From assembly GCA_945871445.1 (NCBI GenBank), contig CAMBWI010000023.1:1-33223 (forward strand): 33,223 bases of DNA, in the 5' to 3' direction. A program made the position numbers and the translations under genes. Each line of letters starts with the position of its first letter. The stretch's first letter is position 1. The notes beneath the pieces are model-generated. The model was not told the DNA's origin. It ran no database searches and saw only the letters and a program-made list of their open reading frames with translations. Shown piece by piece: positions 7,432 to 15,209 of this stretch. The DNA comes from Singulisphaera sp. GP187 (GTDB lineage: Bacteria > Planctomycetota > Phycisphaerae > Phycisphaerales > SM1A02).

Positions 7432-7481
7432 ATTTCTTGGTTTAAATTTCTTGGTTTAAATTTCTTGGCTTGAATTTTTGG
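7404..7481 (+). repeat. 14-bp minisatellite across the ACMSD stop codon
   Basis: Units start with atttcttgg at 7404, 7418, 7432, 7446 and 7460, with a degenerate sixth at 7474. The trailing five bases are tttag, cttag, tttaa, tttaa, cttga. Because 14 is not a multiple of three, each unit rotates the reading frame, and stops (TAG, TAA, TGA) occur in nearly every unit. Confidence 0.95.
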
Positions 7482-7493
7482 ATTGACCACAAC

Positions 7494-8795
7494 ATGACGC
7501 ATACTGCTCCCAAAACAATCTTTGATCTTGCGGCATCGGATATGAAGCCCACCCGCGATTTTGCACTCTGGTGCGATGCGCACGACCCCCTTGCGTCTTT
7601 TCGAGATGCGTTCGAGATTCCATTCAATGCAAAGGGCGAACCACTTGCGTATTTCGTTGGCAACTCACTTGGATTGATGGCGCGTGCAACGCGCGATCGC
7701 ATAAAAGAAGAACTTGATGATTGGTCTGCGATGGGCGCAGAAGGACATGTTCATGGCCTGCGTCCGTGGATTAAATATCACGAGTTTTTTAGGGAAAATC
7801 TCGCCGAATTGACTGGTGCGCTTGCGCATGAAGTCGTCGCAATGAATTCGCTCACTGTCAATTTGCATTTTCTGTTGATGAGTTTTTATCGTCCGCATGG
7901 ACAGCGACGACGAATCGTGATGGAGCGTGGCGCATTTCCAAGCGACCGATTTGCCGTGCATTCGTTTGTGCGTGCGATCGGTGGTGATCCAAGCGTCGAT
8001 GTGATCGAAGTCGCGCCACGCGATGGCGAAGAATGCTTACGACACGATGACATTGAGGCAGAGATCGCACGCCAAGGTGATGCACTTGCGCTCGTCATGT
8101 TTGGCGGCGTTCAGTACTACACAGGGCAAGTGCTCGATATTGCTCGCATCACGCGCGCAGCACATACCGTCGGTGCAAAGTGTGGATGGGATCTTGCGCA
8201 TGCCGTTGGCAATGTCGCACTTTCGCTGCATGACTGGAATGCTGACTTTGCCTGTTGGTGCTCGTACAAATATCTCAATGGCGGACCTGGCGCGGTCGCC
8301 GGCGCATTCATTCACGAGCGGCATCACAAAAATCCGCCACCACGACTTGAAGGTTGGTGGGGAACAAATCCTGCAACTCGATTTCAGATGGGACCGAACT
8401 TTGATCCATGTCCAGGTGCTGATGCCTGGCAAGTTTCCAATCCGCCAATTCTTTCGCTCGCTCCCCTGTTGGCAAGCTTCGATCAATTTCATCAAGCGAA
8501 GATGCCACGGCTGATTGCCAAAGCTCGAGCAATGACTGGGTTCATCGAACTCTCACTCCGCACGCGCGATGCGCAACATATTCGGGTGATCACGCCAAGT
8601 TCGACCAGCGAGCGAGGCTGTCAATTATCTCTCTGCATCAATCGCGATCCAGTCGCTGCACGAAAACTTTTCGATTCACTCCTTCCGCAAGGAATCGTCT
8701 GCGACTTCCGGCATCCAAGTGTCATCCGAATTGCGCCAGCGCCGCTGTACACGCGCTTCATTGATTGTTGGAGATTGATCGAAGCTCTAAGCTGA
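7494..8795 (+). CDS. kynU: Kynureninase
   Basis: 433 residues from the ATG at 7494; a TTG eight codons upstream is possible but lies in the repeat. This is a PLP enzyme of aminotransferase fold type I that cleaves kynurenine or 3-hydroxykynurenine to (3-hydroxy)anthranilate and alanine. The cofactor Lys is K259 in CWCSYKYLNGGPG. Other family signatures are FVGNSLGLM near the start, the loop AMNSLTVNLHFLL, the phosphate/aspartate region CGWDLAHAVGN, and a C-terminal QVSNPP segment. Length is slightly above typical bacterial KynU (about 415). No clear Shine-Dalgarno or -10 hexamer sits before the start. It is placed before KMO and after ACMSD, so here it probably acts mainly on 3-hydroxykynurenine. 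Confidence 0.95.
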   Translation: MTHTAPKTIFDLAASDMKPTRDFALWCDAHDPLASFRDAFEIPFNAKGEPLAYFVGNSLGLMARATRDRIKEELDDWSAMGAEGHVHGLRPWIKYHEFFRENLAELTGALAHEVVAMNSLTVNLHFLLMSFYRPHGQRRRIVMERGAFPSDRFAVHSFVRAIGGDPSVDVIEVAPRDGEECLRHDDIEAEIARQGDALALVMFGGVQYYTGQVLDIARITRAAHTVGAKCGWDLAHAVGNVALSLHDWNADFACWCSYKYLNGGPGAVAGAFIHERHHKNPPPRLEGWWGTNPATRFQMGPNFDPCPGADAWQVSNPPILSLAPLLASFDQFHQAKMPRLIAKARAMTGFIELSLRTRDAQHIRVITPSSTSERGCQLSLCINRDPVAARKLFDSLLPQGIVCDFRHPSVIRIAPAPLYTRFIDCWRLIEALS

Positions 8796-8818
8796 ACGAG
8801 CGAATCGCCATCGCGTCC

Positions 8819-8824
8819 TACACT
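8819..8824 (+). promoter_or_regulatory. Putative -10 box for kmo
   Basis: TACACT, seven bases before the ATG at 8832, within the 36-base gap between kynU and kmo. No Shine-Dalgarno is present. It may be an internal leaderless promoter. Confidence 0.35.
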
Positions 8825-8831
8825 TCACCTC

Positions 8832-10184
8832 ATGTCCAAAAGTGTCATCATCGTTGGTGCAGGACTGGCTGGATGCTTGCTTGCGGTCTATCTCGCTCGT
8901 GCGGGATGGAATGTTGATCTTCGTGAACGCCGCGGAGATCCGCGCGCACAAGGAAACATTGCTGGGCGTTCTATCAATCTTGCGATCAGCGCTCGTGGAC
9001 TGAAGGCTTTGCGACGAGCTGGTCTTGAAGAGACGATTCTCAAGGATGCGATTCGCATGCCTGGGCGAATGATCCATTCTCGTTCTAGAAACCTTGCATT
9101 TCAGAACTACAGCAGTGATCCATCGCACGCAATCCAAAGCGTCTCGCGCAGTGCGCTCAATTTGGCACTCTTGAATGCAGCTGCAGCAGAGTCGCGCGTG
9201 ACGATCACCTTCCAACAGAGGTGCGTGCATTTAGACGCAGCACGCGGCAGCGTTTCATTTATCGACGACAACACTTCTCAAGAAAGTTCAGTCAGTGCCG
9301 CCCTGATCGTGGGCGCTGATGGCGCATACAGCGCGTTACGTGGCATCATGCAGAAGAATGAAGGCTTTGATTATGACCAGTCGTGGCTCAGTCATGGTTA
9401 TAAAGAGATGTGCATTCCCGCTGTGACTTCCGGCAAGTATGCGCCGTTTGCGATGGAACCGAAAGCGCTTCATATTTGGCCGCGTGGCGGATCAATGATG
9501 ATCGCTCTTCCCAATCTTGATGGCTCATTCACATGCACGCTTTTTTGGCCAAACAAATCAACTGCGACCAACGCAAACGGATTCGATTCAATTCGCGACC
9601 CTGCGACTGCACGAGCGCATTTCGAGCGTGAATACTCTGATGCACTCGCGGTGATGCCGACATTCGACAACGACTTCGCAAAGAACCCTGTCGGCGCAAT
9701 GCTGACAATTCGCTGTCAACCTTGGTCGATGCACGGCCGAGCGGTTTTGCTTGGGGACGCCGCTCATGCCATCGTCCCATTCTTTGGCCAAGGTGCGAAC
9801 GCAAGTTTTGAAGATTGCGAATCGCTGACCGACGCACTTGCGGCGCACCCGAATGACATCGCACGCGCACTTGCCGCATACGAGAATGATCGAAAGCGCA
9901 ATGCAGACGCAATCGCCGAAATGGCGTTGACTAATTTTATAGAGATGCGCGATAAAACTGCATCGCGTCTCTTTCGACTGCGAAAGAAGTTCGAACACTT
10001 TCTGCACGGTGTCGTGCCACAGTTTTATACTCCGCGATACGACATGGTCAGCTTCGCAACGATTCCTTACGCAGATGCGCTTGCACGATCGCGCAAGCAA
10101 GACCTTGTGCTGACTGTTGCGGCGATCGCTGCGCCACTCTTGCTTATCGCATTTGCGCTTGTTGCGTGGAAGTTGTCTCGATGA
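8832..10184 (+). CDS. kmo: Kynurenine 3-monooxygenase, with C-terminal membrane anchor
   Basis: 450 residues. This FAD- and NADPH-dependent aromatic hydroxylase converts kynurenine to 3-hydroxykynurenine. The FAD dinucleotide motif is at 9-14 (VGAGLAG), with an Arg after the second strand (LRERRG). The second FAD motif GDAAHAIVPFFGQGANASFEDC begins near 308. Family-specific segments include GNIAGRSINLAISARGL and IMQKNEGFDYDQSWLSHGYKE. The last 27 residues form a hydrophobic helix (LTVAAIAAPLLLIAFALVAW) ending in Lys-Leu-Ser-Arg, a tail anchor reminiscent of the mitochondrial outer-membrane enzyme. The stop overlaps the ATG of the EamA transporter (ATGA), so both membrane-associated proteins are translationally coupled. 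Confidence 0.95.
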   Translation: MSKSVIIVGAGLAGCLLAVYLARAGWNVDLRERRGDPRAQGNIAGRSINLAISARGLKALRRAGLEETILKDAIRMPGRMIHSRSRNLAFQNYSSDPSHAIQSVSRSALNLALLNAAAAESRVTITFQQRCVHLDAARGSVSFIDDNTSQESSVSAALIVGADGAYSALRGIMQKNEGFDYDQSWLSHGYKEMCIPAVTSGKYAPFAMEPKALHIWPRGGSMMIALPNLDGSFTCTLFWPNKSTATNANGFDSIRDPATARAHFEREYSDALAVMPTFDNDFAKNPVGAMLTIRCQPWSMHGRAVLLGDAAHAIVPFFGQGANASFEDCESLTDALAAHPNDIARALAAYENDRKRNADAIAEMALTNFIEMRDKTASRLFRLRKKFEHFLHGVVPQFYTPRYDMVSFATIPYADALARSRKQDLVLTVAAIAAPLLLIAFALVAWKLSR

Positions 10185-11149
10185 CAACGAGCGCTGCGAA
10201 GCCACGCGCGCGAATTGGCATTTCGACTGGTGTCGCGTGTCTTTTGCTCACTCTGCTCAGCTGGTCAACAGTTCCACTCTTTTTACGACACCTTTCCGAT
10301 CATGTTGATTTCTGGACGAATAATGGTTGGCGTTATGGAGCGAGCGCAATCTTCTGGATGCCTGTGATTGGTTGGACGATTTGGCGCAAAAGACTCCCCA
10401 CTGGAATTTGGATCGCCGCACTCATTCCCACAATCGCAAATATTTTTGGACAAGTAGCATTCACTGCGGCATTTCACGAGATGAATCCTGGGCTCGTCAC
10501 ATTTGGCTTGCGTACGCAACTGATATGGGTCGCAATCGGTGCATACATGCTCGTCCCAAGCGAACGACCAATCATCTTGAGTCGTCGATATCTCTTTGGT
10601 GCATTCATCCTGCTTGCGGGGCTCTTTCCCATCTTGCTTGGTGGCGATGATTCACTCGGTGGATTCAATTTCAAAGGCACAACACTCTCAATTCTCAGCG
10701 CGCTTGGATATGGAATGTATGGACTCAGTGTTCGTCGCTGGATGGGGAAGTATCACCCCGTGCTCGCATTCGCCGTCATTTGCCAAATGACCGCGGTGGG
10801 ATTGATTGCGCTGATGCTTGTCTTCGGCCGCGATCATGGCGCATATGTTCCGCAACTGCCTGCTGACATTCTTTTATATCTCGCGCTCAGCGCATTTATT
10901 GGAATCGCTATTGGCCACATCCTTTACTACATCAGCATCGCGCGCATTGGCATCGTGATCACCAGTGGTGTATTGCAACTTCAGCCATTTCTTGTCAGCG
11001 TGGCAAGCTTCTTTTTTTTCGGAGAAACATTTTGGTGGTGGCAGTGGGTCGCTGGCTTCATCGCAATCGGTGGCGCGTATTTAATGTTGACTGCAAATGG
11101 AAGCGGCGCAAAACAAATTGCGATGGCTGCTTCTGAAGGATCGGATTAA
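10181..11149 (+). CDS. EamA-family (DMT superfamily) transporter
   Basis: 322 residues from the ATG at 10181, chosen because it overlaps the kmo stop as ATGA and follows a GGAAG at suitable distance; an in-frame start five codons earlier is less likely. About ten hydrophobic helices are arranged as two similar halves, the layout of the drug/metabolite transporter superfamily. Features include an N-terminal LLTLLSWSTVPLFLRHL and a second half ALSAFIGIAIGHILYYISIARIG followed by FFFGETFWWWQW near the end. Its position inside the kynurenine cluster suggests it moves tryptophan, kynurenine, anthranilates or an end product, but the direction and substrate cannot be read from the sequence. Family assignment is firm. 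Confidence 0.85.
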   Translation: MTTSAAKPRARIGISTGVACLLLTLLSWSTVPLFLRHLSDHVDFWTNNGWRYGASAIFWMPVIGWTIWRKRLPTGIWIAALIPTIANIFGQVAFTAAFHEMNPGLVTFGLRTQLIWVAIGAYMLVPSERPIILSRRYLFGAFILLAGLFPILLGGDDSLGGFNFKGTTLSILSALGYGMYGLSVRRWMGKYHPVLAFAVICQMTAVGLIALMLVFGRDHGAYVPQLPADILLYLALSAFIGIAIGHILYYISIARIGIVITSGVLQLQPFLVSVASFFFFGETFWWWQWVAGFIAIGGAYLMLTANGSGAKQIAMAASEGSD

Positions 11150-11270
11150 TGAACATCACAATCTGCCAAGATAAACCAGCTTGGCCATACTCCACCAGAT
11201 CCGTTTTTCTCTAGCGTTCATCAAGTCAAGACAACCGTTGTTTCACGCCGACCATATCCTTACACCCACG

Positions 11271-12758
11271 ATGCCCGCTTCCATCACTGCCAATCGCGTC
11301 ATTGCGAATCTGATTGATGGACGCTTTACGTCAGCCCACGGCGGTGCAATCATTTCTGTCTATGACCCAGCGACTGGTGCATTGATCGCCACCGCGCCCG
11401 ATAGCACTGCGCATGACATCGACACAGCAGTGGATGCCGCAGCGAGTGCATTCCCAGCATGGAGCGCACTTCCACCATCTGCACGCGCACAAAAATTGTA
11501 TGCACTCGCCGATCTTGTCGAACGTGACATTGACGAATTCGCGCGCATTGAATCGCTCGACACAGGAAAGCCTCTCGCACTTGCACGATCGCTCGATATT
11601 CCAAGAGCCATTTCCAACCTGCGCTTCTTTGCCGATGCAATCTTGGCAGACGACAACGAAACATTTTCACATGGTGGTGCAACATCTGTTGTTCATCACC
11701 GCGCGCTGGGAGTTGCTGCGTGCATCTCGCCCTGGAATTTGCCGCTCTATCTCTTCACTTGGAAGATCGCGCCTGCGCTTGCAGCAGGCTGCACAGTTGT
11801 TGGAAAACCAAGCGAAGTGACTCCTCTGACTGCATGGATGCTCGCGGAGCGTTCTGTTGAAGCAGGATTTCCAAACGGCGTGATCAACATTGTGCATGGT
11901 CGCGGACCACTTTCTGGTGCAGCACTTGTTTCGCATCCGCGCGTCGCATGCATCACATTCACTGGAGGTACCGCAACTGGCGAATTGATCGCGCGTGCGG
12001 CAGCGCCAACTTTCAAGCGAACAGCGCTCGAACTTGGTGGTAAAAATCCAACGATTGTCTTTGCCGATGCGATAACGCCAATACATCTGCGTGCAACAGT
12101 CGACGGTGTCGTGCGCGCTGCGTTCACAAATCAAGGACAAGTCTGTCACTGCGGTTCTCGCATTCTTGTGGCGCGCGATGCGTGGGATACATTCGTGCCT
12201 GCGCTTGTCGAGCGCACCAAGAACATGCGAGTGGGCGATCCACTTGATTCATCAACTGAGATTGGCGCACTCGTCTCGGGACAACATTTATTGAAGGTGG
12301 CAACATCCGTTGATAGCGCCGTGCGCGATGGAGGACGCCTTCTCTGCGGCGGAGCGCGAATCGATGCTGCACTTCTTCCAGAGCGCGTGCGCGGCGGCGC
12401 GTTCTACCCTCCGACTCTCATCGAAGGTCTCCCCCCAAGCGCTCGTGCGAATCAAGAAGAAATATTCGGACCAGTTGCGACGATCATTCCATTCGATAGC
12501 GAGGCCCATGCGATTGCAATCGCCAACGGAACTCGCTTTGGACTCTCCGCAAGTGTGTGGACCAGCGACGATGCGTGCGCAGATCGCGTTGCAACTTCGC
12601 TCGACTGTGGAACTGTTTGGATCAATTCGTGGATGGTGCGCGACTTGCGCGTGCCGATTGGTGGAATGCGTTCAAGTGGACTCGGCCGCGAAGGTGGACG
12701 CGATGCGCTGCGATTCTTCGCAGAGCCTGTTGTGATTGTGCACTCGAAAGGGAAATAA
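11271..12758 (+). CDS. nbaE: 2-aminomuconate-6-semialdehyde dehydrogenase
   Basis: 495 residues from the ATG at 11271; the frame stays open 30 codons further upstream but that part is not ALDH-like. It oxidises 2-aminomuconate semialdehyde with NAD+ to 2-aminomuconate. The catalytic Cys is C292 (NQGQVCHCGSRI) and the general-base Glu is E254 (LELGGKNP); the interval is four residues longer than in common ALDHs. The oxyanion Asn lies in ISPWNLPLYLFTWK, with KPSEVTPLTAWM for cofactor binding. EEIFGPVATIIPF and the C-terminal MRSSGLGREGG are typical. It is identified as AMSDH rather than a generic ALDH from its neighbours (ACMSD upstream, deaminase directly downstream). The stop TAA abuts the next ATG. 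The 121-base gap before it has a TATCCT box ten bases from the start. Confidence 0.9.
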   Translation: MPASITANRVIANLIDGRFTSAHGGAIISVYDPATGALIATAPDSTAHDIDTAVDAAASAFPAWSALPPSARAQKLYALADLVERDIDEFARIESLDTGKPLALARSLDIPRAISNLRFFADAILADDNETFSHGGATSVVHHRALGVAACISPWNLPLYLFTWKIAPALAAGCTVVGKPSEVTPLTAWMLAERSVEAGFPNGVINIVHGRGPLSGAALVSHPRVACITFTGGTATGELIARAAAPTFKRTALELGGKNPTIVFADAITPIHLRATVDGVVRAAFTNQGQVCHCGSRILVARDAWDTFVPALVERTKNMRVGDPLDSSTEIGALVSGQHLLKVATSVDSAVRDGGRLLCGGARIDAALLPERVRGGAFYPPTLIEGLPPSARANQEEIFGPVATIIPFDSEAHAIAIANGTRFGLSASVWTSDDACADRVATSLDCGTVWINSWMVRDLRVPIGGMRSSGLGREGGRDALRFFAEPVVIVHSKGK

Positions 12759-13160
12759 ATGAGTCAAGACTGTCATTCAACCCGAGCGCCTGAACCCGTT
12801 GGACCATATCCGCATGCGAAACGAGCAGGCGACTTTGTTTTCCTAAGCGGTGTCGGTCCGCGACAACTCGGCAGCGCGATCATCCCAGGCGTTGACCCGT
12901 TTGATTTCGAAACGCAATGCCGTGCGTGCTTTGAGAATGTCAAGCTTGTTGTCGCTGACGCTGGGCTCGCGTGGACCACCGTCGTTGATGTGACGGTCTA
13001 TCTCACAAATATGAAGCGTGACTTCCCAACATACAACCGCATCTATGGGGAATACTTTGCCGGCGCAGGCAATCCAAATCCGACGCGAACCACGCTTGAA
13101 ATCGTCGGGCTCCCAACGCCAATTTCTGTCGAAGTGAAAGCGGTTTGCTGGGTGAAATAA
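12759..13160 (+). CDS. nbaF: RidA-family 2-aminomuconate deaminase
   Basis: 133 residues, the RidA/YjgF trimer fold: GPYPHAKRAGDFVFLSGVGP at the N-terminus, FENVKLVVADAGLAWTTVVDVTVYLTNM in the middle and the signature PTRTTLEIVGLP before a final beta strand. In kynurenine and 2-nitrobenzoate catabolic clusters, members of this family hydrolyse 2-aminomuconate to 4-oxalocrotonate and ammonia. The start follows the AMSDH stop with no gap (TAAATG), and AAAGGG upstream is a good Shine-Dalgarno. It ends one base from the end of the convergent kynB gene. A general imine-deaminase role is possible, but the context strongly favours the aminomuconate step. Confidence 0.88.
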   Translation: MSQDCHSTRAPEPVGPYPHAKRAGDFVFLSGVGPRQLGSAIIPGVDPFDFETQCRACFENVKLVVADAGLAWTTVVDVTVYLTNMKRDFPTYNRIYGEYFAGAGNPNPTRTTLEIVGLPTPISVEVKAVCWVK

Positions 13161-13161
13161 A

Positions 13162-13818
13162 TCACACTCTCCGCAGCGCTGCGCGAATAGGACTACCGTC
13201 GAATCCTTCAAGCTTCAGCGGCAATGCAGAAAGTTCATAACTCCCAGCATCAACGCCTTTCAACACAAGCCCTTCGATAATCGCAACATCGCGCGCAAAG
13301 AATCGTGCGTGCGATGGAAGATCCTTTGAATCCGCAGTATCGACGCTCGGCGTATCAACGCCAACAAGTTTGACTCCCGCATCTGCAAGCCAATCGACAA
13401 ACGCAGGCTCGAGCCCCAGAAAGTCTGCAGACCAAACATCCGGATTTGCATTCGAACCCGTCGCTATCAACAAACGTGCGACAGACGGCACCCACTTCTC
13501 TGCCACATCGAGATCGGCAAGTCCGAATCGCGTGATCACGCCCAAACGATCCGCTCGAACACGCACAACTTCACATGGCCCCCAATACAAATAAAGCGGC
13601 TGTAGTTCCATCGTCCGACCATCCAATCCATAATGACTCGGCGCATCAGCATGCGATCCCAAATGAACGGTTGTTCGAAGCGCGCTGAGCGTGAACACAT
13701 CTCCACGCTTCATATCGAAACTTACCTCGCGTGTTGGAGGAACATCTCCTGGAAACACAGATAGACGCGAAGAAATTCGCGGTGAAATATCGATGATTTC
13801 TCCGTGCTCGCTCAACAT
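13162..13818 (-). CDS. kynB: Kynurenine formamidase (arylformamidase, cyclase family)
   Basis: 218 residues. It hydrolyses N-formylkynurenine to kynurenine and formate with a binuclear zinc centre. The metal motif HLGSHADAPSHY has His52, His56, Asp58 and His62 in the positions known for KynB. ISPRISSRLSVFPGD at the N-terminus, LVGVDTPSVDT, the LPSHARFF loop and SYELSALPLKLEGFDGSPIRA near the end also follow KynB closely. It is on the strand opposite the rest of the pathway and directly follows the SDR gene (TGAATG junction), so it is transcribed with the SDR/membrane-protein run while converging on the main cluster. No signal peptide; cytoplasmic. Confident as KynB rather than a generic cyclase, because of the motif match and the context. 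Confidence 0.92.
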   Translation of the reverse strand: MLSEHGEIIDISPRISSRLSVFPGDVPPTREVSFDMKRGDVFTLSALRTTVHLGSHADAPSHYGLDGRTMELQPLYLYWGPCEVVRVRADRLGVITRFGLADLDVAEKWVPSVARLLIATGSNANPDVWSADFLGLEPAFVDWLADAGVKLVGVDTPSVDTADSKDLPSHARFFARDVAIIEGLVLKGVDAGSYELSALPLKLEGFDGSPIRAALRRV

Positions 13819-14637
13819 TCAACTCTGCATCGCAGTTCGACCGCCATCGACTGGAAGATTGACACCCGTGAGATAACTCGCAGCTGGCGATGCCAAGAAA
13901 AGCGCGACCGCCGCAATTTCTTGTGCTTCTCCAAGTCGCCCCATTGGAATCGTCGCGATCGCACCGCGTTCGATCTCCTCGATGCTCGACCCAGAACGAG
14001 ATGCACGACCTTTGAAAATCGCATCAAGCCTTGCTGTCTTTGTGAACCCTGGCAAGATTGTGTTGACTGTTATCCCGAGTGGCGCAAGTTCGCCAGCAAG
14101 CGAGCGCGCCCAATTGGCAACCGACGCACGAATTGTATTGGAAACTCCAAGCCCACGAATGGGAGTCAAGACAGATGTGCTGGTGATGTTGATGATCCGT
14201 CCATACTTTGCATCGCGCATTCCTGGCGCACATGCTTGCACGATTGCTTGACCAGTCAACACATGTTGTTCGAATGCGCGCGAAAAATCTTCTGGCTTGG
14301 CATCAATTGCTGGACCAGGAGCAGGACCACCGGTGTTATGCAAAACAATGTGCACCGCACCATGCGCAGCAATGTGTGCATCAACAGCAACTCCAACAGC
14401 ACGCCAATCTGCGTAATCCACAAGCAACATTCGATGCGTTTGTGACGATCCGCAAGGTGATGAAAGTTCGGCGAGCACCTTCTTTAAGCCATCTGCATTG
14501 CGCCCAACGACTGTGACCGATGCACCAGCGTTTGCGAATGCGTGAGCACAAGCGCGACCGATGCCTTGCGTCGCTCCACCAACAAGTGCGTGACGAGAAA
14601 GAAGTGAATATTGAATTGATTCGTCGATGCTTTTCAT
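13819..14637 (-). CDS. Atypical short-chain dehydrogenase/reductase lacking the Tyr/Lys pair
   Basis: 272 residues. Rossmann fold with the cofactor motif GGATQGIG (20-27), LHNTGGP in place of NNAG (99-105), an Ile-Asn-Ile-Thr-Ser strand (149-153) and the terminal YLTGVNLPVDGGRT. Where classical SDRs have YxxxK, this one reads VSNTIRAS: Ser166 and Arg170. The substitution recurs, from memory, in a subgroup of FabG-like SDRs near aromatic-degradation genes, whose chemistry is uncertain. It overlaps the preceding membrane-protein gene by ATGA and abuts kynB, so it probably belongs functionally with the kynurenine genes. It may bind a nucleotide and a pathway intermediate without doing standard carbonyl reduction. 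Confidence 0.85.
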   Translation of the reverse strand: MKSIDESIQYSLLSRHALVGGATQGIGRACAHAFANAGASVTVVGRNADGLKKVLAELSSPCGSSQTHRMLLVDYADWRAVGVAVDAHIAAHGAVHIVLHNTGGPAPGPAIDAKPEDFSRAFEQHVLTGQAIVQACAPGMRDAKYGRIINITSTSVLTPIRGLGVSNTIRASVANWARSLAGELAPLGITVNTILPGFTKTARLDAIFKGRASRSGSSIEEIERGAIATIPMGRLGEAQEIAAVALFLASPAASYLTGVNLPVDGGRTAMQS

Positions 14638-15200
14638 ATACGAGAGATTATCGCACTACGTCGAGTCAGGAATACCGCACCGAGCACGGTCGACAGAGAT
14701 GCGATCCCCGTCATCGAGAGATAGATGGACTGCGCACGACCATGAACAGCATCAAGTGCATCCTTCGCAAGAGTGGCCGCAGAAGCATCGTGAGCGACAA
14801 CAGCTGCCCAATACTGCGCTGATGCATCACGCAATTCAATTCCCGACATCGTTAAGGCGATTGCAAACAAAACGGCTACGCCCAGCAGAGCAATTACTCC
14901 ACGGCGCAACCAGCGCATCGGCCCTAAGGGCTGTGCTGGAATTCCTCCTATAAATAAAGAAAGGAGTGCCGGGATATAAATGCTTGACCAACTCATGACA
15001 TCGAATGGCATTCGCGTGATTTGTCCGCCGACATACCGCGAAAGCATTTCAGCTTCAATGCCTGCGAATGATGGATCAGCGAGATTTGTCACGCCTGCTT
15101 GCTTCATCGCAACGAATGTCCATCCTGCATACGCCCCAACGACTACGAGAGCCGCAGTCCATGCGGAAGCGATTGCGACAAAGAATGCAAGTCGTATCAA
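14634..15200 (-). CDS. Four-helix membrane protein, unknown (DUF4149-like layout)
   Basis: 188 residues from a TTG at 15200; no in-frame ATG exists before residue 32, inside the family-like part. There are four hydrophobic segments, at about 3-29, 71-87, 99-117 and 162-182. Between the first two lies a soluble loop with EAEMLSRYVGGQITRM, and between the last two a helix with HDASAATLAKDALDAVHGR. The arrangement resembles small integral proteins annotated DUF4149, but this is an impression only. The stop overlaps the SDR start (ATGA), and nine bases separate it from the upstream DUF1579-like gene, so it is an operon member. Role unknown. Confidence 0.7.
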   Translation of the reverse strand: MIRLAFFVAIASAWTAALVVVGAYAGWTFVAMKQAGVTNLADPSFAGIEAEMLSRYVGGQITRMPFDVMSWSSIYIPALLSLFIGGIPAQPLGPMRWLRRGVIALLGVAVLFAIALTMSGIELRDASAQYWAAVVAHDASAATLAKDALDAVHGRAQSIYLSMTGIASLSTVLGAVFLTRRSAIISRI

Positions 15201-15209
15201 TTGAGAACT

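Noticed and set aside
7404-7481. Possible CRISPR-like array
   Set aside because: Units are contiguous 14-mers without spacers, and no cas genes are present.
13150-13175. Terminator between the aminomuconate deaminase and kynB genes
   Set aside because: Only one base separates the two convergent stops and no hairpin with a T-run is visible on either side.
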